From Bryobacterales bacterium (GTDB taxonomy: Bacteria > Acidobacteriota > Terriglobia > Bryobacterales > Bryobacteraceae): a stretch of 64,000 bases of DNA. The stretch is from positions 1 to 64,000 of the forward strand of contig JADLBD010000012.1 in NCBI GenBank assembly GCA_020847975.1. Direction: 5' to 3'. The position numbers and the translations under genes were made by a program. Below, piece by piece: positions 8,217-19,172 of the stretch. The notes under the pieces were generated by a model. That model worked only from the letters and a program-made list of their open reading frames with translations. It was not told where the DNA came from and did no database searches. The number at the start of each line of letters is the position of its first letter. Positions within the stretch are counted from its first letter, which is position 1.

Positions 8217-9524
8217 ATGTCCGTCAACAAAATCGAAGACCTGCCGCGGAGGCTCGGGCTGCTCGATGCCACGACAACCGTCATTGGGACGATGGTCGGG
8301 GGCGCCATCTTCATCATTCCCGCCAACATCGCCAAGGAGATCCCCTCCATCCCGCTTATCTTGATCATCTGGGTGTTGACCGGGCTCATCTCGCTCTTCG
8401 GCGCGCTCGCCTACGCGGAACTCGGCGCGATGCTGCCGCATTCCGGCGGACAGTATGTTTACCTGCGCGAGGCCTATGGCCCGCTGCCGGCGTTCGTCAC
8501 CGGCTGGGTATTTTTCCTCATCATCAATTCCGGATCAATCGCCGCGGTCTCCGTGGTCTGCGCCACCTATCTTTCCTACCTGCTGCCGGGGATCCCCGGA
8601 TTGATGCGCTGGGCGCCCGCCGCGCTCATCTTCGCGCTATCGGCCGTCAACTACCTGGGTGTGCGCCAGGGTGCGCGGGTGCAGAATCTGTTCACGTTCT
8701 TCAAGCTGGCGGGCCTCGCTCTGCTCATTCTGGGGGCAATTTTCTTTCAGGGCCCCTCCTCGCTCCACTGGAATATGCCGGAGCGCCTCTCCTCCACGGC
8801 ATTAAGTTCGGCCATGCTCGGCGCGTTTCTCGCCTACGACGGCTGGCACTATATCGCCTTCGTCGCCGGCGAAGTGATCCACCCGCGCCGCAATCTTCTG
8901 TGGTCGCTCGTCATCGGCGTCGTCGCTGTAATGGCCGTCTATCTGGCTGTGAACATCGCTTACTTTCATGTGCTCCCCATCGGCGTGATCGCGTCCAGCG
9001 AGCGCGTCGCGGCCACCTCCGCCGAGCAAACCATCGGGCCGTTTGGAGCCACCATCGTCACCTTGACGATTCTGCTTTCCACCACCGGCGCAGCCAATGG
9101 AGCCATCATGACATCGCCTCGCGTCTACTTCACACAGGCCCGCGATGGCCTCTTTTTCCGCAAGCTGAGCGAAATCCACCCCAGGTTCCTGACGCCCTCA
9201 GTATCCATCCTCACGCAGGGTCTCTGGGCGAGCTTCCTGGCCGCCACAGGCTCCTACGTCACGCTGATCTCCTACGTCCTGTTCATCGCCTGGATCATTC
9301 ACGCGCTGACGGTGCTGGGCCTGATCGTCCTGCGCCGCAAACACCCCGAATGGGAACGCCCCTATCGAGTGTGGGGATACCCTTGGGCGCCGCTCCTGTT
9401 TGTTGCGTTTGCCGCGTGGTTCGTGGTGACAACCCTCGCCGCCCGGCCCGCCTCGTCGATCGCCGGGATGGGAATCATGGCGGCAGGCGTGCCCATTTAT
9501 TACTTTTGGCGCAAGAAGAAGTGA
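8217..9524 (+). CDS. APC-family amino acid permease
   Basis: 435 residues, about 12 membrane helices. The first helix carries TTVIGTMVGGAIFIIPANIA, the glycine-rich substrate-binding break characteristic of the APC (amino acid-polyamine-organocation) superfamily, and later segments (AYAELGAMLPHSGGQYVYLRE) match the LAT/YfnA-like branch. It probably imports or exchanges amino acids by proton or Na+ coupling; specificity cannot be read. The 111-bp space to the divergent propeller gene should hold both promoters. Confidence 0.85.
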   Translation: MSVNKIEDLPRRLGLLDATTTVIGTMVGGAIFIIPANIAKEIPSIPLILIIWVLTGLISLFGALAYAELGAMLPHSGGQYVYLREAYGPLPAFVTGWVFFLIINSGSIAAVSVVCATYLSYLLPGIPGLMRWAPAALIFALSAVNYLGVRQGARVQNLFTFFKLAGLALLILGAIFFQGPSSLHWNMPERLSSTALSSAMLGAFLAYDGWHYIAFVAGEVIHPRRNLLWSLVIGVVAVMAVYLAVNIAYFHVLPIGVIASSERVAATSAEQTIGPFGATIVTLTILLSTTGAANGAIMTSPRVYFTQARDGLFFRKLSEIHPRFLTPSVSILTQGLWASFLAATGSYVTLISYVLFIAWIIHALTVLGLIVLRRKHPEWERPYRVWGYPWAPLLFVAFAAWFVVTTLAARPASSIAGMGIMAAGVPIYYFWRKKK

Positions 9525-9588
9525 TTGGCTGGTACATCGTTTTGCGCGGGGGAGTATACTCCTGCTCAGGGAGAGCCATGAAGAGGCG

Positions 9589-10500
9589 ATGACACGGCGG
9601 AACCTGAACTTTGCGCTCTCGGGCGGAGCATCCATCGCCCTGCTGGGAAGTCACTCCGTCTCGTGGCCCCAGACTCGCAAGCCGCTGCTTGGCTTCAAGC
9701 AGTACGGCATGAAGAAGCTTCCCGTTCGTGAGGCCATCCGTCAAATCGCCAGGATCGGCTACAAGGCCGTGAGCCTGACGTTGATGCCAACCTGGGACAC
9801 CGAACCGAAGCTGTTGAGCAAGACGGACCGGGCGGAGATCCGAAAGCAGATCGGCGACCTGGGATTGGTGCTGTCCTCGGTTCAAGAGAGCCTGCGGTTA
9901 GCGGGACCGGACGGAAGCAGCAGGAGCAACCTGGATCATCTGCGCGCCGCGGCTACCATTGCGCATGAACTATCGCCCGGAGCGCCGGCGGTGATCGAGA
10001 CGCCAGTGGGCGGCCGGCCGGAGAAGTGGGCAGAGACCAGGCACGGGATGGCCGAGGAATTGGGCGAGTGGGCGAAGACCCTGGAACCACTCAGGACGGC
10101 GCTTGCAATCGAAGGACATGTGGGTACGGCGCTGGACCGGCCGGAGAAAGTGCTGTGGTTGTTGGATCAGGTGAAAAGCCCTTGGATCGGAAATCTATTC
10201 GATTACAGCCACTATCATCTACAGGGCCTGGACCTTCGGGAGACGCTACGGCAACTGGCGAGCCGCACGATGTTGCATCACGTAAAAGACAGCACGGGAA
10301 ATCCGCAGAAATTCCGGTTCCTGCTGCCGGGCGACTCGGGGGAGATCAACTACAGGGAGTACGCGCAAGTCCTCGGCGAAATCCACTACCAGGGGCCCTT
10401 GCTGCTCGAGGTCAGCGCCCAGATCTTCAACCAGCCGGGTTATGACGGACTGGCAGCCGCGAAGCGCTGTTGGGATAATATGGCCCCGTATTTCGCCTGA
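9589..10500 (+). CDS. Exported sugar phosphate isomerase/epimerase-like TIM barrel
   Basis: 303 residues. The N-terminus (MTRRNLNFALSGGASIALLG) looks like a Tat or Sec signal. The body is the xylose isomerase-like AP-endonuclease-2 fold: EAIRQIARIGYKAVSL, a metal-ligand Glu in ALAIEGH, IGNLFDYSHYH, HHVKDS and LLLEVSAQ. A tiny ORF (ATG 9578, five codons) ends with TGA overlapping this ATG. It is followed after 31 bp by the oxidoreductase gene; such isomerase plus Gfo/Idh/MocA pairs in Acidobacteriota and Planctomycetota are thought to act on sugars or inositols outside the cytoplasm. Substrate unknown. Confidence 0.75.
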   Translation: MTRRNLNFALSGGASIALLGSHSVSWPQTRKPLLGFKQYGMKKLPVREAIRQIARIGYKAVSLTLMPTWDTEPKLLSKTDRAEIRKQIGDLGLVLSSVQESLRLAGPDGSSRSNLDHLRAAATIAHELSPGAPAVIETPVGGRPEKWAETRHGMAEELGEWAKTLEPLRTALAIEGHVGTALDRPEKVLWLLDQVKSPWIGNLFDYSHYHLQGLDLRETLRQLASRTMLHHVKDSTGNPQKFRFLLPGDSGEINYREYAQVLGEIHYQGPLLLEVSAQIFNQPGYDGLAAAKRCWDNMAPYFA

Positions 10501-10531
10501 AACGCGCAGCGGGAAAGGAAAGCAACGGTAT

Positions 10532-12085
10532 ATGTCAGAAAACGGCATCTCCAGACGGCATTTCTTCCATGGAGCGCTCTTTGCCGGTGCGGTTCCGGCG
10601 GGCGGTTTCGGCAGTGTACCCGCACTGACGCAGCTTGGCTACAAGTCCCCGAACGAGAAACTGAACCTGGCGGCGATCGGAGCGGGCGGCCGGGGACTGG
10701 TTGACCTGCGCAGCGCCGCCGCGGGCGTCGAGAACGTGGTTGCCCTCGCCGACGTCGATTTCACCCGCGCCGCGCCGGGTTTCGCTGCCTGGCCGAAGGC
10801 CGCCAGGTACAAGGACTACCGGCGTATGCTCGACAGGCAGGCAAAGGAGATCGACGCCGTGGTCATCGCCACCGCGGACCACATGCATGCCACCTGCGCC
10901 CTGGCCTGCATCGAAGCCGGCAAGCACGTCTACGTCGAGAAACCCCTGACGCGCACCACTTGGGAAGCGCTCCTGCTGAGAGATGCGGCCGCGAAATATC
11001 CGAAAGTCGCGACACAAATGGGGAACCAGGGTTACTCGCATGATGCGACGCGGGTGGCCTGCGAGATCATCTGGTCGGGAGAAATCGGCGAAGTGACAGA
11101 GGTCCATGCCTGGTCCGGCAGACCCGAATGGCCGCTGGGGATGCAAAAGGCTCCGCCTCCTACCCAGGTCCCGGATGCGCTGGACTGGGATTTGTGGCTG
11201 GGCGGCGCGGCCTGGCGTCCCTACTCCGCCGGCGATGATGACTACAAGGCGGTCATCGCGCCCTACGCCGGGGCGATGGCGAAAGAGGAAGTGCGGCGAG
11301 CTTACGCCGGGTTCTATTGCCCTTTCGTCTGGCGGGGCTTTTTCGATTTCGGCACTGGCCACTTTGGCGACTGGGGAGTGCACGTCCTCGGCCCCGCGAA
11401 CTGGGCGCTGCAACTGAGCCTCGAGAGCCTCATCAGCGTGGAGGTGATCAAACAGGAGGGGACCAGCCCCATTACCTACCCGAGAAAAAGCGCTGTTAAG
11501 TACGAATTTGGCCCGCGCAAAAACATGCCCCCGGTCACTGTCTACTGGGAAGATAACGTCCAGGGGGATGCCTACCTTCCACCGGGGATGAGCGCTGCCG
11601 AGGCGCGCAAGATCCCGGGCGCCGGACCACAAGTCGGCCCCGATTTCGGTGGAAGGGTCGCTGCCGGCGGGGGGCAGCACAGCAGCGGGTACAACTGCAT
11701 CTTCGCCGGCTCGAAAGGCTATCTGGGCACCAGCGGGCGAGGCGAAGGCGTCGGCCTGCTTCCCGGTTCCCGCTGGGCGGACTACAAGCTCCCGAACGTA
11801 TACCTGGCTCGCTCGCCCGGCCCCAGCGCCGGCGACAACGCTGCCAACTGGGACATTTCCGCTCACACGCACGACTGGATCCGCGCCTCAAAGGGAGGCG
11901 CTCCGGCCTGCTCCAACTTCAGCATCGCCGGCCCCTTCACAGCCTGGGTCGTGCTCGGCGCGGTGGCTGCTCACTATCAGGGCAAACTGCTATGGGACAA
12001 CGCCAGGATGCGGTTCTCGAACAACAACGACGCATCCCGATGGATCAGGCCCGCTTTCCGAAAAGGGTGGGAGATCAGACTCTGA
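10532..12085 (+). CDS. Tat-exported Gfo/Idh/MocA-family oxidoreductase
   Basis: 517 residues from ATG 10532, which has an upstream AAAGGAAA and starts a twin-arginine signal (SRRHFFHG). The NAD(P)-binding Rossmann part shows LAAIGAGGRG, and the family signature is HVYVEKPLTRTTWEALLLRDA. The long C-terminal half (DWDLWLGGA, GHFGDWGVHVLGP) is as in exported bacterial members. An in-frame ATG at 10442 would overlap the previous gene by 59 bp and lacks a signal peptide. It probably works with the TIM-barrel protein just upstream. Confidence 0.8.
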   Translation: MSENGISRRHFFHGALFAGAVPAGGFGSVPALTQLGYKSPNEKLNLAAIGAGGRGLVDLRSAAAGVENVVALADVDFTRAAPGFAAWPKAARYKDYRRMLDRQAKEIDAVVIATADHMHATCALACIEAGKHVYVEKPLTRTTWEALLLRDAAAKYPKVATQMGNQGYSHDATRVACEIIWSGEIGEVTEVHAWSGRPEWPLGMQKAPPPTQVPDALDWDLWLGGAAWRPYSAGDDDYKAVIAPYAGAMAKEEVRRAYAGFYCPFVWRGFFDFGTGHFGDWGVHVLGPANWALQLSLESLISVEVIKQEGTSPITYPRKSAVKYEFGPRKNMPPVTVYWEDNVQGDAYLPPGMSAAEARKIPGAGPQVGPDFGGRVAAGGGQHSSGYNCIFAGSKGYLGTSGRGEGVGLLPGSRWADYKLPNVYLARSPGPSAGDNAANWDISAHTHDWIRASKGGAPACSNFSIAGPFTAWVVLGAVAAHYQGKLLWDNARMRFSNNNDASRWIRPAFRKGWEIRL

Positions 12086-13259
12086 GGAGCCGCAGAATCA
12101 ACTCCTGGAGCACCCGGAAGCTGCTCTCGACGAATTCCGGTTTCACTGTTTCCGCGCGATCTTCCGGCCGGTGCCACAGCGGCAGCGTCCGCGCATCATC
12201 GCCCCGGCTGTTCAGGTGAACCGTCCTGGCGCCCGCCGCGAGAAACGGCGCCGAATCCATCGTGTCATCCCGCGGGAACACTTTGGGTTCGGCGTGAATA
12301 CCCAGATCGTGATGAATGTCGAGAATCGTTTGCGCGAGCTTGCCGTCGGTGGTATTGATCTGTAGATTCGGCCCGTAGGTCAACGAGTCCAGATTCACGC
12401 AAATCTTGACATCGCCGAGCGTGCCGCGCTTTTGTCGTGTCTGTGCGTAGTGTCGCGCGCCCAGGAAGGCAAGTTCTTCCCCCGCCGTCGCAAGAAAACT
12501 TAGCGTCTTCCCGGGGCGGGTTCCGGAGACGGCATGAGCCAGCATGAGCATGGTGATGAGAGACGCGGTGTTATCGTTGGCGCCGGGCGTATTGTACTTC
12601 GTGTCCGCGTGCGCCACCACCATGATTTCGTCCTTCGAATCACCGGGCAGCACCCCGGCAATGCTGCTCGTCTTGACGCCGGGAATCCACTTCACGCGCG
12701 CCCGCGCTTTCACCGGCAGATTCTCCCGCACCGCACGGTCCAACGTCTCCACATCCTGCCTGCCGAGATTGAACAGGGGAACGCTGTCCTTGCCCGAGTG
12801 GCTCGATACAATCGCGCGGCCGAACTCGCTGATGCCGGCTCGGGCAAGCACGGTTCCTGATTTTGGATCCACAACTTCGTTCTGGCCGTTCTTCCTCAGC
12901 ACGCCGCGAATCCCGCTGTCCGGAGTGCCTGGACTGTTATCGGCCACAAAGGTTTCCAGGCGCCGCCCACCCACCTCGAACAGCGGTTCGCCCACCGGCG
13001 CCCACCTTCGAAATTCGAGCGTGTCCCGCGATACCACCGGCAGACAGCGCTCCATCTCGCGCTGGATAATGGATGCGCCGGCATCATATTCCTTGCTCCC
13101 GGATGGCCTCGGGCCGATTTCCGTACACAGCGCCCGCAACATGCCGCGCAGATATTCCGCCCGGCCTTCGGCGGTAGCAACCAGATGGCGGGCGTGTTTT
13201 TGGGCTGCGCCGCCAACCAGAGGCCACGCGAGCAGGGAGAGTAACTCGCGCCGGTCCAT
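12075..13259 (-). CDS. Secreted M28-family metallopeptidase
   Basis: 394 residues from ATG 13259 (MDRRELLSLLAWPLVGGAAQ, signal peptide). The in-frame extension to 13517 is antisense to the neighbouring gene and not protein-like. The M28 zinc sites are visible: VVAHADTKYNTPGANDNTAS (His/Asp), ATAGEELAFLGARHY (catalytic Glu), NLDSLTYG and a late HLNSRGDD. Aminopeptidase or glutaminyl-cyclase-type activity is expected. It lies 8 bp after the aldolase-like gene, at the end of a minus-strand run with the sugar dehydrogenase, and overlaps the end of the plus-strand oxidoreductase by 11 bp. Confidence 0.8.
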   Translation of the reverse strand: MDRRELLSLLAWPLVGGAAQKHARHLVATAEGRAEYLRGMLRALCTEIGPRPSGSKEYDAGASIIQREMERCLPVVSRDTLEFRRWAPVGEPLFEVGGRRLETFVADNSPGTPDSGIRGVLRKNGQNEVVDPKSGTVLARAGISEFGRAIVSSHSGKDSVPLFNLGRQDVETLDRAVRENLPVKARARVKWIPGVKTSSIAGVLPGDSKDEIMVVAHADTKYNTPGANDNTASLITMLMLAHAVSGTRPGKTLSFLATAGEELAFLGARHYAQTRQKRGTLGDVKICVNLDSLTYGPNLQINTTDGKLAQTILDIHHDLGIHAEPKVFPRDDTMDSAPFLAAGARTVHLNSRGDDARTLPLWHRPEDRAETVKPEFVESSFRVLQELILRLLRV

Positions 13260-13267
13260 CAGCAACG

Positions 13268-14203
13268 CTACCACGGCATTCCGCGTTTGGTGAGCCGCCT
13301 CCCCGCGTTCGCCGTGGCTTCGTCTCCCGAGCCGATCATGATCCCTTCCTTCAGATTCGCCTGGATTGTCGGCAGGCGCACGCCGTCCAGGAAGAACTTC
13401 TTGTTCGCCTTGACAGCCTGGAACACCTTCGCCCTCATCTCGAGCATTGCCGGCGGATACGGTTTGGAATGATCCACCGTGAGCTTGAGCGACCACGACA
13501 TGTCGCCCGGACCCCACTCCGCAAAGGCAATGCCGGGAACGGCCACCGAACGCGACACGTTGGCAACCGCGAAACGGTCCTCCACCTTCAGGCCCAGCAG
13601 AATCTCGCCCTTGGGATTCAACGGCCAGGTGTCGGCTACGCGTATGTACTGCTCGCCGGAGATCCCCCAGATTTGGGACGCATAGCCCTGGCTGCCGCTG
13701 CCGCGGGTGCCTTCCCCCAAGCCCGCCGCGGCGTTCTGAAACGGATAGCGCGAGGCCTCCACGAATGCCCGTACTCCCTCAGGCGATCGCGCGTGACACA
13801 TCAGAATGCCGTGTACACCCGTGCCCAGCACCTGCTGAATCATCCACGCATTCGCCCGCACCGTCGCTTCATCGGAGACCACCACCGGCAGCGTCACAAT
13901 CACGGCGGGTGTCCGATGGCCGCTCCTGGTTGGGCCCGCGTCCACCAATCCTTTCATGAAGGCCCGCAGCGCGCTGATGTCGAATGCGCCGTGTTCCATT
14001 TCGTAGTTGATGTAGTCGGCCCACGTCTTTGCGAGCTTCCGGCCTTCTTCGTAGCCGCCCCCGCTGGTGGTTGTGTAATAAATCGGCTGGCCCTGTTCGA
14101 GCAGCTCAATCGCCTTATTGATGCGTTTCGGCTTGTAGGGTTCCGCGCCAAACAGCGCAAGATGGATCGAGAGGAGAAAAGTAAAAGCGCGAATCATTGT
14201 CAT
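13268..14203 (-). CDS. Exported HpcH/HpaI aldolase-like protein
   Basis: 311 residues with an N-terminal signal peptide (MTMIRAFTFLLSIHLALFG). The body follows the HpcH/HpaI (2-oxo-acid aldolase) barrel: a glycine-rich start, VIVTLPVVVSDEATVRANAW, QQVLGTGVHGILMCHARSPEGVRAFVEASRYPF, and a late GLKVEDRFAVANV carrying the acidic metal ligand. Family members usually act in the cytoplasm, so the leader is unusual, though exported homologues seem to occur in this phylum. Genes around it encode a sugar dehydrogenase and a peptidase. Substrate unknown. Confidence 0.6.
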   Translation of the reverse strand: MTMIRAFTFLLSIHLALFGAEPYKPKRINKAIELLEQGQPIYYTTTSGGGYEEGRKLAKTWADYINYEMEHGAFDISALRAFMKGLVDAGPTRSGHRTPAVIVTLPVVVSDEATVRANAWMIQQVLGTGVHGILMCHARSPEGVRAFVEASRYPFQNAAAGLGEGTRGSGSQGYASQIWGISGEQYIRVADTWPLNPKGEILLGLKVEDRFAVANVSRSVAVPGIAFAEWGPGDMSWSLKLTVDHSKPYPPAMLEMRAKVFQAVKANKKFFLDGVRLPTIQANLKEGIMIGSGDEATANAGRRLTKRGMPW

Positions 14204-14249
14204 CTTGCGGTAGATTCTACAACAAAAGCGCCGGCGCGATGGAACGACC

Positions 14250-16118
14250 CTATTCGATCGCCATCCTGTCGAGACCCTTGCCCGTAGCCTTGAGGGGAGT
14301 GGCCCCCGCCTTGGATCCGTTCACCTGCAGGATATAGGCAATGATATCGGTGTAAGTGCCGGCTGCCAGCGACCCCGGTTGTGAGGGAGGCATCGTCGTA
14401 CGGACGCGATCGAACAGTGCGCGGACGCTGCGGTGGGACCACTTGCCCTTGAAATACTCGCCGGCGAGCGGTGTACCATAAGCGCCATTCTTCAAGGTGC
14501 TGCCATGACACACCGCACATGTGGCGTCATAGGCTGTCCTGCCATTGGCTGCCTGCGCTTCCGTGAATTGTGGCGCGATTCCGCCAACGATTGGCGCCGG
14601 GCTCGGCGCGCCATCCCGCGGCTTCGTCCCACTCACCTGGCGTGGTTGCTCCTCTGCTTCAGGCGCTCCCTCGCCGGTATAAGTAAAGGCGAGGATCGAG
14701 CCGGGATTCTCCATGGTCGAGGTTGTCCCGGCGTCTTTCGCGCCTGCAACCCCGCCAGGATCGGTGGCAATATAGATTGTCCTGCCGTCCGGGCTGATGG
14801 CAGTATCGCGAAACCGGTTCTCGGACTGGAAATAACGCGAAAAATGACCGGCTGCTGATTTCCCATCGGAAGTGAGCGGCAGAACATACAACGAACCGCG
14901 TTTCAGGGTAGCTGCCAGCAGCACGTGCCCCCAGCCCAGGACACCTGTTCCCTTCGAGGCATAGTACTCCACGCTCGACAATCCGACGGTCGGCCAACAG
15001 ATAAAATCGACACCCCCGCAAGCCGGATCCGAAAAGTTAAACCCCGTCGGCACGGTGAACATGGTCGCCAGCGGATTGACAAACGGCTTGCGGTAGTCGG
15101 ATTCCCGATCCCGCGGAATCGACGGCGGGATCGAGATATCATCGTACTTCCTCTGTGAGCAGGGTGGTTTCCGCGCATCTCCCCACCGGACATATTGATA
15201 CGCTTTGTCGTCCTTGAATCCGGCGACATGCGGCCATCCATAGTTCGAGCCCGGCGTCAGAATATTGATCTCGTCATCCGTCTTTGGCCCGTGTTCGGCG
15301 GAATAGATTACACCATTCGCGCCGATGTCCAGTCCTTGCGGGTTGCGGTGTCCGTAGGTGAACACGTGGCTGACGACGCCGTTCAACCTGGGATTGTCCG
15401 CCGGGATCGAGCCGTCCAAATTGATCCGGAGCGATTTTCCAACGTAGGCGGCGTAGTTCCGGGCGGCAATCTCCTCTCGCGTGGGCAGCCGCTGAGCCTC
15501 GATCGGAAGACAGAAATTCGCAAACTGATTGTGCCCTTGGTCGCCGATCGTGAAGAACAGCTTGTTCTTTGGACCGAATTTCAGCCGTCCGCCGTCATGG
15601 TCGTCACCAGCCGGTAACCCGGTGATCACATCCACCGGGCCGGACAAGGTTCCTTTCGCCGCATCATAGCGGAGGCGCACGATCTTCCCGTAGAGATAGC
15701 GATAGGGACTCGCCGGATCCGCCACGTCCGGATCCGCGCCTTTTTCCTTATCGATGTAGGTATAGGCGACGTAGACATAGTCGTTGCCTGTTCCCTTCAG
15801 CAGTTCCGGGTGCAATGCCATGCCTAGCAGCCCATCCTGGCCTCCGGGCGCGGAAACTTCTTCGATGGTGATCGCAACACTTTTTTCGCCGGTCGCCGGG
15901 TTGATGCGCGTCACCCGTTTGCCGGTGCGCTCCGTGACCCACAGCATGTTGTCGGGGCCCCAGGTGACTTCCCAAGGCCCCGCCAATCCTGTGGTGACTA
16001 CCTTCTTCGAAAACTGCTTGGTTCCTCGCAGGACGGAATCCGGGCCATCCTGGGCGGAAACCGCCGCTATGAGAGACAAACAGACTAGTGCTGGGATCAG
16101 ACGGGTGAATCGGTTCAT
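14250..16118 (-). CDS. PQQ-dependent sugar dehydrogenase fused to cytochrome c
   Basis: 622 residues with a signal peptide (MNRFTRLIPALVCLSLIAAVSA). Residues about 40-470 are the six-bladed glucose/sorbosone dehydrogenase propeller: TGLAGPWEVTWGPDNMLWV, DGLLGMALHPE, GHRNPQGLDIG and YSAEHGPKTDDEINIL. Residues about 530-620 are a class I cytochrome c with the haem site CAVCH and a downstream Met in RTTMPPSQPG. The fusion suggests periplasmic sugar or aldose oxidation with electrons passed through the attached haem to the respiratory chain. It is the first gene of the minus-strand run with the aldolase-like and M28 genes. Confidence 0.85.
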   Translation of the reverse strand: MNRFTRLIPALVCLSLIAAVSAQDGPDSVLRGTKQFSKKVVTTGLAGPWEVTWGPDNMLWVTERTGKRVTRINPATGEKSVAITIEEVSAPGGQDGLLGMALHPELLKGTGNDYVYVAYTYIDKEKGADPDVADPASPYRYLYGKIVRLRYDAAKGTLSGPVDVITGLPAGDDHDGGRLKFGPKNKLFFTIGDQGHNQFANFCLPIEAQRLPTREEIAARNYAAYVGKSLRINLDGSIPADNPRLNGVVSHVFTYGHRNPQGLDIGANGVIYSAEHGPKTDDEINILTPGSNYGWPHVAGFKDDKAYQYVRWGDARKPPCSQRKYDDISIPPSIPRDRESDYRKPFVNPLATMFTVPTGFNFSDPACGGVDFICWPTVGLSSVEYYASKGTGVLGWGHVLLAATLKRGSLYVLPLTSDGKSAAGHFSRYFQSENRFRDTAISPDGRTIYIATDPGGVAGAKDAGTTSTMENPGSILAFTYTGEGAPEAEEQPRQVSGTKPRDGAPSPAPIVGGIAPQFTEAQAANGRTAYDATCAVCHGSTLKNGAYGTPLAGEYFKGKWSHRSVRALFDRVRTTMPPSQPGSLAAGTYTDIIAYILQVNGSKAGATPLKATGKGLDRMAIE

Positions 16119-16145
16119 TAACTTGCTATCCTATCCAATAAGCTT

Positions 16146-16213
16146 AGCGGTGGAGTTCGCTTACCGCCGTCTGAACCGGCCAATAACTCCTACAGGGATG
16201 TTCGCTGTGGGAG
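16146..16213 (+). promoter_or_regulatory. Fluoride riboswitch 1 (crcB motif)
   Basis: 16146-16161 reads AGCG-GTGGAGTT-CGCT, the stem-loop that opens the fluoride aptamer, and 16178-16195 reads GGCCAATAACTCCTACAG, whose ACTCC can pair with the GGAGT loop as the pseudoknot. CTCCTACAG (16187-16195) can instead pair with CTGTGGGAG (16205-16213), with one G-U pair, followed by CTTTTC; this is an expression platform in which the aptamer strand is shared with a terminator-like hairpin. It matches the well-known Bacillus cereus crcB-motif layout from memory. It faces the unknown gene at 16269. Confidence 0.8.
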
Positions 16214-16268
16214 ACTTTTCACCTTCCCAGCCCATCCCGGTAGTTCATGGAAAGGATCAGTGTGCCGT

Positions 16269-18333
<2,065 letters not shown>

Positions 18334-18430
18334 GAGAAAACCTCCCTACTCAGAACGCGGGACAAGGAGGCAATAGAGTGGTCTCGCTGGGAGAATGAAA
18401 GGGCTCGGGGAAGGATGCTCTGCATCGTCA

Positions 18431-18533
18431 ATAAGAATTCCTACTCTCGGAAACCTCAGTTCTCGCGAACAATGTTCAAGTAGGAGTCATTTGCCCTTGA
18501 CAGGCGGTTGATACAGAGGCGAACTCCAACGCC
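18431..18533 (-). promoter_or_regulatory. Fluoride riboswitch 2 (crcB motif)
   Basis: Read on the minus strand, 18533-18518 is GGCG-TTGGAGTT-CGCC with a perfect four-pair stem, and 18490-18480 is ATGACTCCTAC, complementary to the GGAGT loop. CTCCTACT of the aptamer can pair with AGTAGGAA (about 18445-18438) in an alternative hairpin followed by the U-rich TTCTTATT, which fits a rho-independent terminator. It is the most diverged of the four copies in its middle part. The next gene on this strand is the MFS fragment at 18333, then the enolase chimera. Confidence 0.75.
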
Positions 18534-18648
18534 ACTTCCAATTATGGAACCGGCCCGAAGTCGTGGTCAATGGCCCCCGGTTCCGTGATGGTGCATCGCG
18601 TGAGGAAACCTTGAGGGCAGCGGGCGGTTGCGCTATCCTGGGACTGGA

Positions 18649-18720
18649 AGCGGTGGGGTCCGCTCAATCGCCGCGGCGCAACGCCGTGGCCAATGACTCC
18701 TACAGATGGTTGTAGGAGTC
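18649..18720 (+). promoter_or_regulatory. Fluoride riboswitch 3 (crcB motif), upstream of crcB
   Basis: 18649-18664 is AGCG-GTGGGGTC-CGCT and 18688-18705 is GGCCAATGACTCCTACAG. The loop GGGGTC can pair with GACTCC through one G-U pair. GACTCCTACA (18696-18705 region) and TGTAGGAGTC (18711-18720) form a perfect 10-bp hairpin with a GATGGT loop that shares the aptamer strand. There is little U run after it, so the switch may act partly on translation. Twenty bases (18685-18704 region) are identical to the reverse complement of riboswitch 4. It directly precedes crcB. Confidence 0.85.
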
Positions 18721-18790
18721 TCATCATTCTCCAACGGCTCATCTGTACAAATTGAAAATCAGGAGGCTTTTGCCTTCGGAGGTTAGCATA

Positions 18791-19165
18791 TTGGGCCGGT
18801 ATGTCATGGTAATGGCGGGAGCGGCTGTGGGCGGACTTTGCCGCTACTTGGTTACAACGGCGGTCATGCAACGGTATACGGGAAGGCTGCCCCTGGGGAC
18901 GGTCATTGCAAACGTCACGGGATGCTTTCTCATAGGGGTATTGATGACGGTACTGACAAAGCGTCTGGATCCTCATCCCTATTGGAGACTGTTATTGGTG
19001 GTGGGGGGCCTCGGCGGTTATACGACATTCTCCAGTTTTGAGTACGAGACGTTCCAGGCCGCGCAAAACGGCGTTTCTCTGATTGCGCTGGGGAACATGG
19101 CGATCAGCGTTTTGTTGGGATACCTGGGTGTATGGGCGGGTGTGTATCTCGCCGGGGGCGATTGA
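18791..19165 (+). CDS. crcB: Fluoride channel CrcB/Fluc
   Basis: About 124 residues, the usual Fluc length, with four membrane helices. Signature segments: AGAAVGGLCRYLV, LPLGTVIANVTGCFLIG and GGLGGYTTFSSFEYE, the last holding the conserved TTFS with Phe residues that line the fluoride path. The small dual-topology channel lets F- leave the cell. I place the start at TTG 18791, eight bases after GGAGG at 18778-18782; an upstream TTG at 18752 would add a polar stretch containing that site. It lies behind riboswitch 3 and is followed after 7 bp by a dynamin-like GTPase gene. Confidence 0.9.
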   Translation: MGRYVMVMAGAAVGGLCRYLVTTAVMQRYTGRLPLGTVIANVTGCFLIGVLMTVLTKRLDPHPYWRLLLVVGGLGGYTTFSSFEYETFQAAQNGVSLIALGNMAISVLLGYLGVWAGVYLAGGD

Positions 19166-19172
19166 GACAAGC

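Noticed and set aside
9578..9592. Five-codon ORF (ATG 9578) overlapping the isomerase start, as a leader peptide
   Set aside because: Too short and without attenuator-like hairpins; probably chance.
13260..13517. Long N-terminal extension of the M28 peptidase
   Set aside because: It is antisense to the aldolase-like gene and composition is not protein-like; the true signal peptide begins at 13259.
18752..18790. TTG 18752 as the crcB start
   Set aside because: The extension is polar, contains the GGAGG that serves TTG 18791, and would exceed the usual length and topology of CrcB.
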